A stretch of DNA of 64,000 bases from Camellia lanceoleosa (GCA_025200525.1 CM045770.1:89180084-89244083); one strand, 5' to 3'; counted from the first letter of the stretch, positions 19,939-32,940 are shown. Numbers and translations: made by a program. Notes: generated by a model not told the origin, from the sequence alone.

Positions 19939-21620
19939 TAAAGAATATATAGCAAAAAAGAAAGTGAAGACCAAATTAAGATGTTTTCAGATTTTGATGA
20001 AACGGATAATGATTTTGAAGAGGATGTGGTTGAGTTCAATAGCTGTGGCAAATCCTTGGGAAGCAGTCAAGGTTCTGTTTCCATTGGATCCAAACCAAAA
20101 AAGCAGAAGACAAATGGGCGGCCTATAGATGTTTTCTTCACACCCAATCCAGATGTCGTGGTACAAAATTGCAAACCCCAAGGGAAAAGAAAAGAAACAA
20201 AAATTGATGGCAATGACCTACAAAAGGAAGAATTAAGAGAGGAAGCATTGATAAGATTCACAAGGTGGATGTATGATGCCGGTATGTCTTTTATTGCAAT
20301 GAACTATGATAACTTTGGACCAACGATTGAAGCTATTGAGCAATATGGTCATGGTATGAAACCACCAAGTTACCATGAGGTGCAAGTTCCTTGAATTAGA
20401 AAAGTGTTGCATTATACTAATGAATTGATGAAGTGTCACAAGGAGGATTGGGTGAAATATGGATGTTGTATAGTGGTTGATGGGTGGATTGACAAGAAAT
20501 GGAGAACCTTGATTAATTTTTTAGTAAATTGCCAAAGAGGAACCATGTTTGTTGAGTCCGTTGATGTCTCTAGCTATTCAAATAATGGACAAAAAATGTT
20601 TGAACTACTTGACAAGTTTGTGGAGCTTGTAGGAGAAGCCAATGTGGTTCAAATTGTTACAAATTGTGTTGGTTGGTAAGAATATTTTCCTGTAATTTCT
20701 AAAAAAAATTGTTATTAGTACTTAGCACTCATTGTGGAAAAAGTAATATTTTGTAGGATAATATTAAAAAATTGTTATCAAACAAATATTAAAATCGCTA
20801 CTTGTTTTGGTTCCAACTTCTAATAGGAAAGCTTTTGGAGGCCAAGTGACAACACTTGTATTGGACACTGCCCATTGCTTGGACTTGATATTGGGAGACA
20901 TTTTCAAGATACCTCATCTCAAGATGACATTTGAAAAGGCCATCATGATGCTGTTACATTTATAACCGCCCAACTTTGTTGAATATGATGCGGCGCTTTA
21001 TGCAGCTAAAGAATTTGATTAAACTGCAAAAACTAGATTTGCCATTGCATTTCTCACCTTATTTAAGATTCATCAACAAAAGAACAACTTGAAGAAGATG
21101 TTCACTTCAGAGGAATGGACAACAAGCAAATGGGCAAAGGAGCAACAGGGTAAAAGAGTAGCACAAATTATGTTGATTCCTTCATTTTGGAATAGTGTTG
21201 TCTATGCCATTAAGGTCTTGGGTCCTCTTGTTCATATACTTAGATTGGTTGATACTGAGGAAAAGCTTTCCATGGGATAAGTTTATGAGGCTATGGACAA
21301 GGCTAAAGAAAGCGTTGCAAAATCATTTGGTGGGAATGAAGATAGATACAAGAACATCTTTGAAATCATTCACTGAAGGTGGGATATCCATTTGCAGCGT
21401 CCTTTGCATGCAGCGTCCTTTGCATTTTTTGAAACCAAAGTTCTTTTATTCAAACCCAAATGCCAAGCAAGATTATGAAGTCATGACAGAGGTGCATAAT
21501 TACATATCAAAATTGGTCCCAAGCACTGATATTCAAAATAAAATCACTCAAGAGATAACTATATATATGAAAGCTGAAAGTCTCTTTGGTGTCTGTTGGA
21601 TGTTTATGATTAGCCTGTGA

Positions 21621-23060
21621 AGCATGGGAACTTCGACAAACATGTCCTTCTTGTCCTAGGTACACAAAACACATCCAAATTTGTTCTACTTGTCATTCTT
21701 TTTTCTTCTCCTTTCTTTCAAGTTTGAACATTCTAGGACCAAAATCAACTTGGTAGGGGGAGCTTCAAAGACAATCAATATGGCATGCTTGACAATCTGA
21801 AACCAGTGGGCTTAATAGGGGCGGGGTGCCTTTGCCTTCGCACATATAGATGGTTATGTCAACGTGTATGGATGATGTCATCAGCATGATCTAGCAGCAT
21901 TTTTTTGAGATGCCTTACTTGCTTTAACACCGTGTAAAGTTTCCATTGGATACTTCCCTTTTTGCTTCCTATCTTATTTACTACCCCTGAATTCAAGTTT
22001 GGTTCTTCTAAGTATAAATGTTCATCCTAACTTCAGTATTAATAAATCAGAGAAATTACTCTTAATTTCATTTCAAACAAGTAATGTTCTGGTTTGTGCT
22101 CAATGCTTGGTTTTGTAAGACAAAAAGGCAGGCAACCATAGACCACAAATTTATTCTTGCAAAAATTGCTTTTAATGCACATTATTTAGATCATAAGAGC
22201 CAGTGGAGTTACTAGAGTATGAACATTATTACTTAAGAAACAAATTGATGTTGTTATGTGTCTGAAATACATTGACTTGTAACAAATAAACAGAAATAGA
22301 AAATTGAAGCTTGGTATTCAACAGTAAAGCATGACTTCTATGGCTGTATGTTGGTGTCAACCAATAGCTATAAGGTCTACCAGTAATTTTTTTATATTTT
22401 ATTTTGGGAGTCAAGTGGGTTGAAAAAATTGAATATGGATTGCTAAACATGCGAAATCCATATGACAATGGATTCCCTGGGATTGGAGCCTGGAATTTGT
22501 TGGATGGAGTAATTTTATAAATTGTCTGTTGAACTTTTGGGCAATTTACATCCTAAAAATAGTGCTCCTAGTTTTACACCCTGCATGATGATGTGCTTCC
22601 TTTGGTTGTAATCAGTTAGGTTGCATATCCGATATTACCATCACAATCTAGTACCATCTTGATGCTTGGACACTGTGTGGTAGTTTTCCTAATATCTGCA
22701 ATAGTGTTGTTATGACAAGAAGACGGGATTGTTCTTACTTAGTATCAAACAATAATTGAATTTGTTCGGTGATTTTGTTGAATACATGAGTCCCTGATTT
22801 CCTCTGGAATTTGCATGCTCATTCACTTATTATGATTGCTTATTCTGTAAAATGAAAATCAGAATCTATGCTTGTCCAAGAAGTTCCAATGATTTGATAC
22901 AGTTGCCTGATCTTCTGCATTTTCGGTAGCAAGTGAATAGCTTAAAACAGTTAGCCTCTCTTAAAAGAAATTGAGGAGCTAGGTGCTTGCATTTCAAGGA
23001 AAGACAATGATAGCTACCCTGCATTATATTAGCTGCAACAATTTTGTTCTTTTTCTAAAG
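21621..23060. other. intergenic, no gene seen
   Basis: No open frame with coding character on either strand. Nothing recognised beyond general AT-rich plant intergenic sequence. Confidence 0.4.
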
Positions 23061-23229
23061 TTCTACTGGTTCAGTGGCTAATACCCTGCCTACCAACCTT
23101 AAAGTTGTGAGTTCTAACCTGAGGAAAGCTACTTTGTGCGGTGATGCCAAAGGTTAAGTATGTATCCAATGTACCCCTCCCAGACCCCATCTAATGGGGA
23201 ATTAAACTGAGCGTACTTTTTTTTTTTTA
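23061..23229 (+). mobile_element. tRNA-derived SINE
   Basis: An A-box-like TGGTTCAGTGGCTAATA at about 23067 and a B-box-like GTTGTGAGTTCTAACCT at about 23104 mark a tRNA-type promoter. They are followed by the body AGTATGTATCCAATGTACCC, CCTCCCAGACCCCATC and GGGGAATTAAACTGAG, known from Au-like plant SINEs, and a T-rich 3' tail (23216-23228). About 170 bp, non-coding. It is not a functional tRNA gene, since no cloverleaf can be formed. Confidence 0.72.
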
Positions 23230-23234
23230 TCCCG

Positions 23235-23256
23235 CCCCCCCCCCCCCCCCCCCCCC
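23235..23256. repeat. poly-C tract (22 bp)
   Basis: A run of 22 C directly after the SINE tail. G-run on the minus strand. Length may be unreliable in an assembly. Confidence 0.9.
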
Positions 23257-23757
23257 TCCCTTTTTTTTCTCTGAAGTTTTACTTTTTCCTAGATGTCACT
23301 GACAGGTGTCATATATGTTGGAAAGAGATGATCATGGACCCTTGTGTATCCAATCTCACCCTTGCGATTGGTGTGAACCTTCCCATGCATTGATTGTTGT
23401 GTTGGACAGAATGTTTGATGGATTGTAGGTGGATGAAGCACCGACCACTGCAATAGGTTGCTTCTGGTCTGAAACTTGGCTAAATTATTTTTGATGAATC
23501 CTGAAACGGGATATATACACATAAAAAACAGTTCATCCATGGAATTTTGAATCATTAGTACAGATGAATGCAGGGTGGGGGTGCTTTTAGAGTGCTGCGT
23601 GATTATTGATTATTACCTGGTTATTCAATGCAATAACATAGCCTCATCATATGTAATTTCACCAAGCAAATCAAATTTGACTAGCGAAATTAAATTTTGA
23701 TTCTCTAATCTCATACACTGTTTTTACCATGCTTACTAGTCTTATTAAATGAATTTA

Positions 23758-24001
23758 GGCCTCGTTTGGGAATAAACTTTTTTTAGTAACTTTTTTGGCT
23801 TTTTGACTAAAATACGAGATAAAAAAAAAAAAAAAACTAGTATATTTGTTTGTGATGACTTTTTGATTTTTTATGAAAAGATATGCAAAAAGTAGAAAGA
23901 AAAAGAAATCTTTGACTTTTTGATATAGGTTGTTAGCTTTTTAGTTTTTTTTAGTGATTTTTTGGCTTTTAAGCTAAAAAGTGATGTTGCCAAACGAGGC
24001 C
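23758..24001. mobile_element. Tourist-like MITE with perfect GGCCTCGTTTGG ends
   Basis: GGCCTCGTTTGG at the left and CCAAACGAGGCC at the right are perfect inverted repeats. TTA flanks both sides (23755-23757, 24002-24004). The 244-bp body contains TTTTTGGCTTTTTGAC in both orientations. The 3-bp TTA duplication fits PIF/Harbinger. Confidence 0.88.
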
Positions 24002-24004
24002 TTA

Positions 24005-25215
24005 GAATGAAGTTACAAACAAACCCATGCTATATGCTTCAATAGTTAGACTGCCTGGCTGTCAAGGAATAATAAATTCATATTATTGGGTGTAGCTATT
24101 ATGATAAGTGTTGAGATGGATGAATTTATTTCTTTGCAAGCAATTATATGGTTGTGTTTGTTAGTGGTTAAAAGTTGGCTCCAATCAGAGAAAATGAGAG
24201 AGTTGGCTAAGATGGTTGATTTGTTAGGAAATTATATGGTTCAAATGTTCTTGTATCAATTAGAAGGCTTGGAAGAAACATGGCATTTCGGCCATTAGAT
24301 GAGATATGATGGCCTTTTATTTAGAGAAGATGGCCCAAGAACTAACAAAGTGGCAGAAAAGATTTGTAAAGCTACCACCAGCAAATATTACCCTCTTTGC
24401 AGTAGTGGTATCATTGCTTGCGACATGCCATAAAAGTTGGTGCATGTTGCTAGGTGTTGTGGTATTCCATAGTAGAAGCTGTGAACTTCTTGTAGTCTTG
24501 TTTTAGTCTGATAGCATTTATGTGAGAGATGGGTACTTTTTCTTCATTGTATTGGTTTTATTGATGCTGACTTGGTGAGTTTAAATTCCATGATATCTTT
24601 ATTTAACCAACCCTAAACTCATCATATTCTTGTTGGATATTTTCCATATTATTGGTCCTTTGCTCATATCACCAGAGGGATTGGTGTCATTTGTTTTTGT
24701 GCCTGTTATAAACGTTAATCTCTTACTTTTCATTTGCCCTCTTCACTACAGAACATTTCATTTTTTGTTCTAAGCAAATTTTTTATGAACATAATGGAGG
24801 ACTTGAAAACACTACAAAATGAAATTTGATTGCTTTATCTTTGAAAATTTTCACCTTCAAAAAATTCTGTCAATGTTGGAAATGGAGTGAAATATGTTGG
24901 GCCTTGCTTGAAACGCTTTTATCACTTGCATATATATATATATATTTTCTGGCATCTTATAGTTAGCTGATATTGCACTTTTGAAACAGATAAAGATAGA
25001 CGACTGCCATCAAACATGGTTGCATCTTTAGAATGCTCCAATCATGACGAAGATAGCTGATTGAGATTTGGTTTTCCAGACGCAATGGTTTTCTGGATGC
25101 AGAGGTATTCTGTAGAGAGAATACTTTCTCCGCTGCTTCAACACAGAGTGAAGCTTTGATATGATCGGAAGAATTAGGTTAGTGTACTATGAATTCTACC
25201 AACTTTCGTTATCTT
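24005..25215. other. intergenic, no gene seen
   Basis: Two short open stretches (24086-24298 and 24306-24506) show no family resemblance and are separated by stops. A (TA)n tract lies at about 24931-24946. Nothing else recognised. Confidence 0.4.
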
Positions 25216-25217
25216 TA

Positions 25218-25379
25218 CGTTGTGTTTGGTTGAGAGATTCGGGGAGAGATTTGTAAAGGGAAAGGGAAAAGGTGAGTGAAATTAGGTGAAATATAGGTAT
25301 ATTTTGTTCATATTTCACTTACTTTTTTCATTTTTCTTTTCAAATCCCTTCTCAAATCAAATCTCCTAACCAAACACAG
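25218..25379. mobile_element. small MITE, copy 1 of a family (TA duplication)
   Basis: Left CGTTGTGTTTGGTTGAGAGA and right ...CTCCTAACCAAACACAG are inverted repeats. The body AAAGGGAAAGGGAAAAGGTG pairs with its complement TTTTTCATTTTTCTTTTC. TA flanks both ends. The same element occurs at 31979-32133. Confidence 0.75.
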
Positions 25380-25381
25380 TA

Positions 25382-27584
25382 GTAGGATAGGATGTCTTTG
25401 GAAAAGACTGAAAATTGTATGCTTCCGAGTGCAAACTGCCTAATCAAACGAAGATCTGTTAGGCCAAAAGAGAAAGTACAAAAAGAAAATTATTTGCCAA
25501 AAATAAAACCCATTTCTAGCCAAACGGGGCTAGTCCATTTGGCTAGAAGATCCACATCTTACAGACAGTAGAGACAAGACTCCACTTTCCAAACTACAAT
25601 GTTCGATTTATCAAAAAATAGAAAAGAAAACCGATTTCTCTCTGTTTATTTGAACGGAAAATGTTATTTGGAAAACATGTTTTGCATTTAATGAGCTAGG
25701 CCAAAAAAAGGCAAAAGAAAAGAACAGAAAAGAAAAGAAAAGAAAGAAAGACAAAAAAAAAAAAAAAAGACACAGAAAAGAACAAAAGAAAAAAGAAATA
25801 TGGGAGGTGGCAGAACAATGTTAGGCCAAAATCTTCTTTTGAAATGACAGGCCATTTATTTCTCCCAAAGAGGTCCATTGAATCAATTTAGTTGATGTCC
25901 ACACCTTAGGAATATAAATATTAGGTCATAGCTTTTTACCTAGGCCTAAGGGGCACATTCTGTTATGACAAAATGTTTTTCATATAAATCAAGTGCTGCA
26001 GGCAAGAATGACCTTGGATATATGCTGATGCCTATAATGAATGCTCAATAGATGCTGAGCTTTGGACATAAGGTTATCTGAATTGCACAATCCGTTCAAT
26101 CCAAATCGATTCGTATATAAATAGGCGTCTTTGCAAATACAATGTGGGCAGATGTGGTTTGAAATATAGTATTATTGTGGGTTGCGGGCGGTTTTACCCG
26201 CACCCGTAAGAACCCGGCGGCACACTTTTTTTTTTTTTTAAACCTGGACCATTGATTTCATTCATCTTATCCTATATATTTTTGGATTTTGAATGATTTT
26301 ACTTCAATTGTATTGTTGGGTAGTGAATGATTTTAATGACTTAGTTTGGGATTTTGAAAGATGTGCTTGTATTAGTTTATGATTTTATTTAAAAATTTAT
26401 GATTTTGAATGATTTGTTTGTGTTAGGAATTGATTTTGTTGTGTTTTTAATTTTATAAGTTTTAATTCATTAATTATTAATGTTGAGCATTTTGGAAGAC
26501 CCAAAATAAATATTTACAAAACGGGAAAGAAGGCCCAAAAATAAATTTTTAAAGAAAAAAGTCCAATCCGCAAACCGTTCATTACATCTGTGAACCTTAT
26601 CCATATAAACCGCAACTTTCTGCATCAAGGGCGGTTATGGTTCAATTTTTCCCAAAGCTGTACATATCTTGGTGGTCTAAAGCGCAAACCTGAACTATCC
26701 AAAATTGAACCATGAGCACCCTAGTAAGTACATTTTTATTTATTTGCTAGTACTTGAGACAAATTCTTCTTGCATATATAATCACCAAAATTAAATATAA
26801 AAATTTACTTGCATAGATAGATCAAAACATGAAGAAATATTACAAGGACTCAAAATGGTAAAATTACCATCTTGTTACTTTATAATTCAACAAAATGCAG
26901 CTTACAAGAAGAAAAAAATATCACCCAAATCTAAAAAAAGAAAAGAAAGAAACATTAAATAAATCTAAAATTATAATACCAAATAATACAAAAAAAAAAA
27001 AAAAAAAACCCAGCTACAACAAAATATTAAGCTTGCACAATTTGCAAGGGCCCTTTAGTTTAGATTAGACTATGAACAGGGCCCTTAAATTTTGTGAAAA
27101 TTTGGAGCCCAAGGCCACTGATGGCCTTGCCTTAGGGCCGGGCTTGGCTAAAATGATATTGTTTTGTTTTAATTTTAAATTTGGACTATGGATTTTCGTA
27201 ACAAGATTATTGCAGTGAAAAAATGAAAGGGTATCTTGATAACATACTTTCTGTTCCAAATCATCAGTAGTTTCTTCGATCTGAAGGACTAAGCCAGCAC
27301 CACTACCTGTACAACAAATGAAAAGCATGAAGCTTTTTCATATATAATTAACCAACTTATTATATTCTCATGATGCTGCTGCCTTTTTTGCGTTTATGAA
27401 ACACAAGTTTTTTGTTTATTGGAAAAACATAAAATAATGTAAAACTTTTGGGAAAAGTAGTGTGAGGTACGTAATTCCATCTCCTTTACATTAACAAAGC
27501 TGTCTTGTCAAAATTAGAGCAACTTTTTCTCTATCTTACCTTTAAAGTTTAAAGTCTCTGGCCGCCCATCCAAATACTATTTAA

Positions 27585-27590
<6 letters not shown>
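25382..27590. other. intergenic with degenerate hAT-like debris
   Basis: No gene recognised. A purine-rich stretch lies at 25710-25800. GGGTTGCGGGCGGTTTTACC at about 26179 and GGGCGGTTATGGTTCAATTT at about 26630, ending GAGCACCCTAGTAAG, look like the inner and right parts of a hAT-type non-autonomous element, but paired ends were not found. A-runs occur at 26990-27008. Confidence 0.35.

Positions 27591-27623
<33 letters not shown>
27591..27623. repeat. (CT)n microsatellite
   Basis: About 16 CT units. Confidence 0.95.
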
Positions 27624-27625
<2 letters not shown>

Positions 27626-27630
27626 TAAAT

Positions 27631-27905
27631 TGCAAACATGAAGGTATCAGAAAAATATCAAACGATACATATCAGAAATTTGGTGCTACTGTTATGAATT
27701 TTTCAAAAATCATCAGCTGATAAAAAGAATTTATAACAGCTGAATCAGCCATTGTTGGCTATGAATCACTTGTGAATTGCTTATGAATCGATACGTATCT
27801 GGAATCAATTGATGTGCATATGATTTTCATTCTAATCGATATACAGGGATGTATCAGTATCAAGAGGACAAAAATCCTATACATATCAACTAATATTTAA
27901 AATCA
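27631..27905. repeat. dispersed repeat related to 48445-48780
   Basis: Shares GATACGTATC-like words and, in opposite orientation, the stretch CATATGATTTTCATTCTAAT (here at about 27818) with about 48555-48580. Both copies approach TTTAAAA-type ends. Probably one MITE family; ends not resolved. Confidence 0.35.
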
Positions 27906-30198
27906 TGCTCTGCCTCTCTGAGTTTTTTCCCCCCTCATAGATATTGCTTTCACCCACATGGCTACGTATAAACCAAAGATGCTTATTTGAAGCTCAAAAG
28001 CATAAATGAGCGGCCCTTTTGAGTAGATAATGCCATATTTTACTTTTAATATTGCTTTTATGATAGAGTGCTTTACTTTAAACAAAAGAATAGATATACA
28101 TGCATACACATATTTGCATAATATGAACATAATGTAATGCAATGCAATGTGTTTACTTGCAAGAAGGAAAAGAAAAAACAGAAGAAGAAGAAAAGCATTA
28201 AAGGACTTGATAGTGAAAGAACAGAAAAGATAAACCCTAATTAACTTTCACTTTGTCACATATCTCATGGTGCCCAAAACACAAAACTAGAAACCAACTG
28301 TTGTGATGTGAGTGGCTTTTGTTACACCTACACTTTTTTGAGCTATTACTCAACTGTTATGTGTGATTGGAGTACTGTATTGTATTTCTGAGGAACAGAA
28401 AATATATTCCTTTCTTTCCATTCAAACACTCCTTTTCTAGCATTGCAGAATACTTTGCATTCAAATTATATGCTGCTCTTTGTATGTCTTTTTAGGCCAA
28501 CAAAGAGAGAGAAGCTTTTTGACTGGGACTGAGAATGCTCACTTGGAATTTGGAAAGAAGAGATACTTGGAGTCATCAAGTGGTCAGTGTATGTAAATAC
28601 ATTTAGGTCCCTCTTACCTGCCTACTACATAGGCATGGTGCATTACTTTTTCATGAACTATTTTACATGAACAGGGTTTATGCTGATACACATGTGTAAC
28701 CTAGACATTTATGGAAATTTAGAGGTTTATAAGCTCAGTTAAAACAATATATTCTCTGCAGGTAGAGTTACACACAAATTATTCCATAGAAGTTTATAAA
28801 ATGTGGTGCTGACAACATTGCATTTAGTGGTGGAGCTACTATAGGTCTAGGAGGGGCACATGACCCTCAAATTTCAAAAATTACGTTTTAGCCTAAGATT
28901 TTGAATATATTTTCCAATTTTTCCCAAAAAAATTACATATATGTCTAATTTTTTTCAATTACTCTTCCAATACACCCAACAAACCATTGATTAGAATATG
29001 GACGTATATTGACTTCTGATTTGCTTAACAAATAAAACTATGAAAACATTTCCTTTTATTTTGTACATTTTATTGGCATTTTTTATTTTCATTCCCTATT
29101 ACTTGAGAATTCTACATATTTGAATGGCATGATAATTTTATTGTTGATATGATATTGGAATATTTTTGAACTATGAATTATAAATTTGTTTTTACCAAAT
29201 CAAATCAAACTAAACTTTATGTCCCAGCTTGATCCGACTTAATAATTTTTCTTAATAATGTTCCCTCAGCCAAATTTCTGACTCCGCAACCAGTTGCATT
29301 GATCATAGATGGAGCCCACACTCCACTAAGATAAACGTAGTGCCGTCAACACCGCATCATGCAAAACATTTGTGTGTGTGAACAATTTTGATACATTGAA
29401 AGAGTTGTTGGTTGCATGAAGTTTTTGAAGTGGTGGTCCTAAAACTCCTAACATAATTAGAGTTGGAATTTGGAGACATTCCCAACCATGAAAGCCCCTT
29501 GTCGTGTCATCCCTAGTCAAGTCATGGGGACATACGCTCTACCTTCTTGGGTCCCTATAACAAAACATTCTCATAGTTGTTTGGGTCGCTAGCTTCTTTT
29601 TTCCAATTGGATATCTATGATTGGTGGATTTTATCTTTCTTTGAGTTTTTCTTAAATCTGTTTTTTTAGTTTTATTTTTTTGGGTTTTGTTTCTTTTGAA
29701 TGACTTCTATTCAAGGAGACATTAAAGACTTAAAGTTATTACCAGTAAGCATTACTTTGTTATGGGTTTTTGTGGAAAACAAGTAAAAGTCGAAGATGAT
29801 TGAGGCATGAAAGGGAGATCTCTCGTTTGCTGTGCAAAGGAATATTTGTTTTATGAACTTGTTTTTATATGGGTTTTTTTGTTGAGTGTTTTTAATTTAA
29901 AAAATGTTACTCTCCTTTCTATGAAATGGCACACTGAGGAATGTGAGACCACTAACTTCAAATAGGCCACAACAAAGCAAAATCTGGCCCCCACATTTTC
30001 ACTTGTGCAGTTGAGTAAACAAATTATAATTATTCAGTAGTCATGGGATATTATGTGACGCTGTCTGTGTGATATTCTAAATCAATCAGGTAATGTGTTT
30101 CGGGTGGGACATGTTGAGTCATTTTTGTTATATTGTTGATAGAAAAAAATGACCCATTTGCTATAATTTTCCAAGAAGATGGCTCAACTTGGAGCTGA
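27906..30198. other. intergenic, no gene seen
   Basis: No coding frame of significance on either strand. A possible worn repeat fragment (GGTGGAGCTACTATAGGTCTA) lies near 28830. Confidence 0.4.
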
Positions 30199-30199
30199 T

Positions 30200-30360
30200 A
30201 TGCTAACAATAATATTAAAAACACTAACTATAACTATTGTACTAACAAAAATATCAAGTAAGCACAATGTTTACACAAGTCTCACGTCTAGTGGTCAGTC
30301 TTAATTGGTATACTTGTCAATAATATAATAGTTAGTGTTTGTAGTATTATTGGACTAGCT
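30200..30360. mobile_element. small palindromic MITE
   Basis: Left ATGCTAACAATAATATTAAAA followed by ACACTAACTATAAC and right reverse complement AGCTAGTCCAATAATACTAC followed by AAACACTAACTATTA form long imperfect inverted repeats around a short loop. Non-coding. Target duplication not certain. Confidence 0.5.
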
Positions 30361-31976
30361 AAACATCCATAATCTAAATGTAAAAATAAAATATGTTTTT
30401 CTTTATTTGTCAATAATTACTTTGTTTAAGTCATTTTTGTCTCATCAATTATAACTACTAGATGTATTAAACAATTTGAACAAACTCACCAAAAAAAAAA
30501 AAAATAAATAAATAAATAAAATTACAAGCACCCTCATAAATTGTACCAAATAGCCACAATGTCTTATGCTTTATAATATATCTTGATTCTCGATTACTAC
30601 ATTTTTAGTTGAGTATAATTTCACAGCAACTCATCATCTTTTTGGGTCCATTTTCTTAATTCCTCACTTTTTTAGTAGGTTTTTGCTAAACCTCATTCTT
30701 TATTATATTAGCAAGGTATGAATCTCATGGCAAGTTGTATAATAGCAATTTTTTGATTAGGAAGATATGATACTTTGTCAAGACTATGAAAACTAGGTTT
30801 TATTAGAGTGTGCAAAATAGTCTTTGTAATTTTTCAGTTTAAATAAAAATTAATCGGAATCTTTTAGTAATAGAAACCCTAAGAGAACAAGGAAATCAAA
30901 ATCCAAACCTAAAGTTGGGCATCAAAGGACACATGTTTGAATAGTAAGCACACTCATGTAAACAATGTGCTTGGTATGAACAAATAGAAGGCGCATTGTG
31001 TTAGAACGAATTGTGCCGCGTTCAAATGATGAATGCACAAGAAAGTGTAACTAGTTCTCATTCAACTGAAGCTTCCTTGCATTCGAACTTGCAAGGCTTT
31101 GTTGCAATATGTTCATAACATAACTATTCAGATGCACACGACTCAAAGATCAAACTTTTGAGTCCTTGTAGTTTAAACTACATGTATTAGTGTAGATTAA
31201 GTTTTCATTTAAACTACAGGAATTAGTACATGTGTAGATTGACTTGCTTTTAGTGTATTGTCATTATACTTGCATGGGACGTCTCAATTTGATTGGCACA
31301 TCCAACAACAAATCTCGAGATCTATCCAAAATCTTGAAAGGAAGAGGACCAGTTGGTTGGCAAGATGCCAAAAAACTAGCAAACCCAAAAGAGAACATCC
31401 TTAACAAAAGAAGATGGGGGCAAAGTTATGTGAGTGTTGCCATTTTAGAATGAGAGAAAACAAAAGAACAAAGAGATAAATGCTCGAAAAGAAGAGGTGG
31501 TTGTGGTGGATTTTGGAGGAGAAATGTATTAATTTCTCTGTTATGCCCCTACAAAGTGGTAATGTGAGTCATGCTAATTTTATGTTTAAAAAATAATTAA
31601 TAACTTTCAATTGGATCAATTAAACACAAACAACAAAATTTAAGGAGTAAATATCTTTTAATCAAAATCATAAGAACCAAAGTGACATAAGGACAAACTA
31701 TAATGACCATTAATGTAATGAATATTTATAAATTTTCTATTTTTCCTTACAGAACGTATACTTGAGGAGCACACGATTATTTCTTGCCAAATATTAAAGA
31801 ATAAAATTGTTATAAAAGTAAACTATTAAGACTATTGCATAATTTGGCCAATTTTTTTTCTTAAAATAGTCGGAGTGAGTTAGACGTTATTAACATGCTA
31901 CTAACTTCGTCCCTAGGCATGATTTTAAACTCCAATTTTCCTGTTATGGTTTTCATGATTACCACAACAAGGTTAA
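30361..31976. other. intergenic, no gene seen
   Basis: AT-rich. One 69-codon open stretch at 31244 has no recognisable similarity. Nothing else. Confidence 0.4.
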
Positions 31977-31978
31977 TA

Positions 31979-32133
31979 CTGTGTTTGGTTTGAGGATTTA
32001 GAGAGAGATTTGGAAAGGGAAAGGGAAAAGGTGTGTGAAACTATGTGAAATATAAGTATGTTTTATTCATATTTCACCAACCTTTTTCATTTTTCTTTCT
32101 AAATCCCTTCTCAAATCCTCTAACCAAACAAAG
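31979..32133. mobile_element. small MITE, copy 2 of a family (TA duplication)
   Basis: CTGTGTTTGGTTTGAGGATT at the left and ...TCCTCTAACCAAACAAAG at the right are inverted repeats, with TA on both sides (31977-31978, 32134-32135). The body matches 25218-25379 closely in the same orientation. Confidence 0.78.
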
Positions 32134-32730
32134 TATAAGAGATTCATTATAGAGAATCTTGATCCGTGAATTTCATGTTTCTCGTTTAAAATTTTCTATT
32201 ACTCTGATTTTGTATCAAAGCAAATAAACTCTTCTTCCCTTTGTTTGTACCCAAAATAAAAAAATAAATAAAAACAAATAAACTCTTTTATCTTTTGCTA
32301 AGATGAGGTATGCATGACAAATTTTATGATATGGTTGGTTCCAATTAATAAAGTGACTAAAAATTAAATGCAAAATAATAAAAAAGAAAACAAGAAAATC
32401 AGAGCCCCCCTTCTGCAACTGCTTTCTGGGCAACTAATGAAATGAGTCTTCAGACTCTGTAATCTTTGTGACTGAAGACCCAGTTCATTATCAGTTTTTA
32501 TTTTCACTTTATGACTCTTGTTTCTTCTAATTTTTCAATGAATCAAAGCTGGTCCAAAAGCTTCTACTTTATACCCAAAAAAAAAAAAAAAAAAAAAAAC
32601 AAACAGAGAGAGAGAGAGAGAATGAGGATGAGGGAATGTTTTGTTTTGTGGGGTTGTTAATAATCCCCATGCATTCGAAGCTAGCGCCAAGGAAAGGACT
32701 GTGAATTGTGAATAAATATATGGGAAATGA

Positions 32731-32940
32731 TTGAGTGTGTAATGTACATATTATATGTACTTGTATAAATTCTCACACATATTTATAATTTATCTCATAA
32801 AATTGCATAAGTTCTTACAGATATTAGAACTTATGTAAGTTTGTGAAAATTTATTCAATTTTATGAGATAATTTATGTATATTTATGAGAATTGAAGCAA
32901 GTGTATATGGTATGCACTCGTATATTTAAAAATTATTTTC
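32731..32940. mobile_element. hairpin MITE
   Basis: The arms TTATCTCATAAAATTGCATA (32791) and CAATTTTATGAGATAATTTA (32855) are reverse complements, and pairing continues outward through AATTCTCA and TGAGAATT to GTATATGG/ACATATTATATGTAC. The loop lies at about 32815-32830. Non-coding. Confidence 0.6.

Larger units (their letters stand above)
19335..21620 (+). pseudogene. hAT-type transposase-derived gene (DUF659 family), broken
   Basis: Blocks at 19335-19444, 19981-20394, 20395-20680, 20826-21280 and 21330-21620 together match the plant DUF659/hAT transposase-like family. Recognised stretches are P-I-D-V-F-F-T-P-N-P, R-W-M-Y-D-A-G, M-K-P-P-S-Y-H-E-V, H-T/Y-T-N-E-L-M-K-C-H-K, L-I-N-F-L-V-N-C, M-F-E-L-L-D-K-F-V, A-H-C-L-D-L, M-F-T-S-E-E-W-T-T-S-K-W-A and N-I/Y-I-S-K-L-V-P-S. 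Breaks: a 494-bp MITE after 19444 with a frame change, a stop at 20392-20394, disruption near 20680-20825, stops at 20963 and 21019, and a frame change near 21280. A 15-bp duplication (GCAGCGTCCTTTGCAT) lies at 21395-21426. No BED finger or C-terminal dimerisation domain was found. Confidence 0.82.

Noticed and set aside
23061..23135. tRNA-like A and B boxes
   Set aside because: No cloverleaf or intact acceptor stem; the body matches a tRNA-derived SINE.
24086..24506. Two consecutive open frames of 70 and 66 codons
   Set aside because: Separated by stops, no recognisable family, no splice context linking them.
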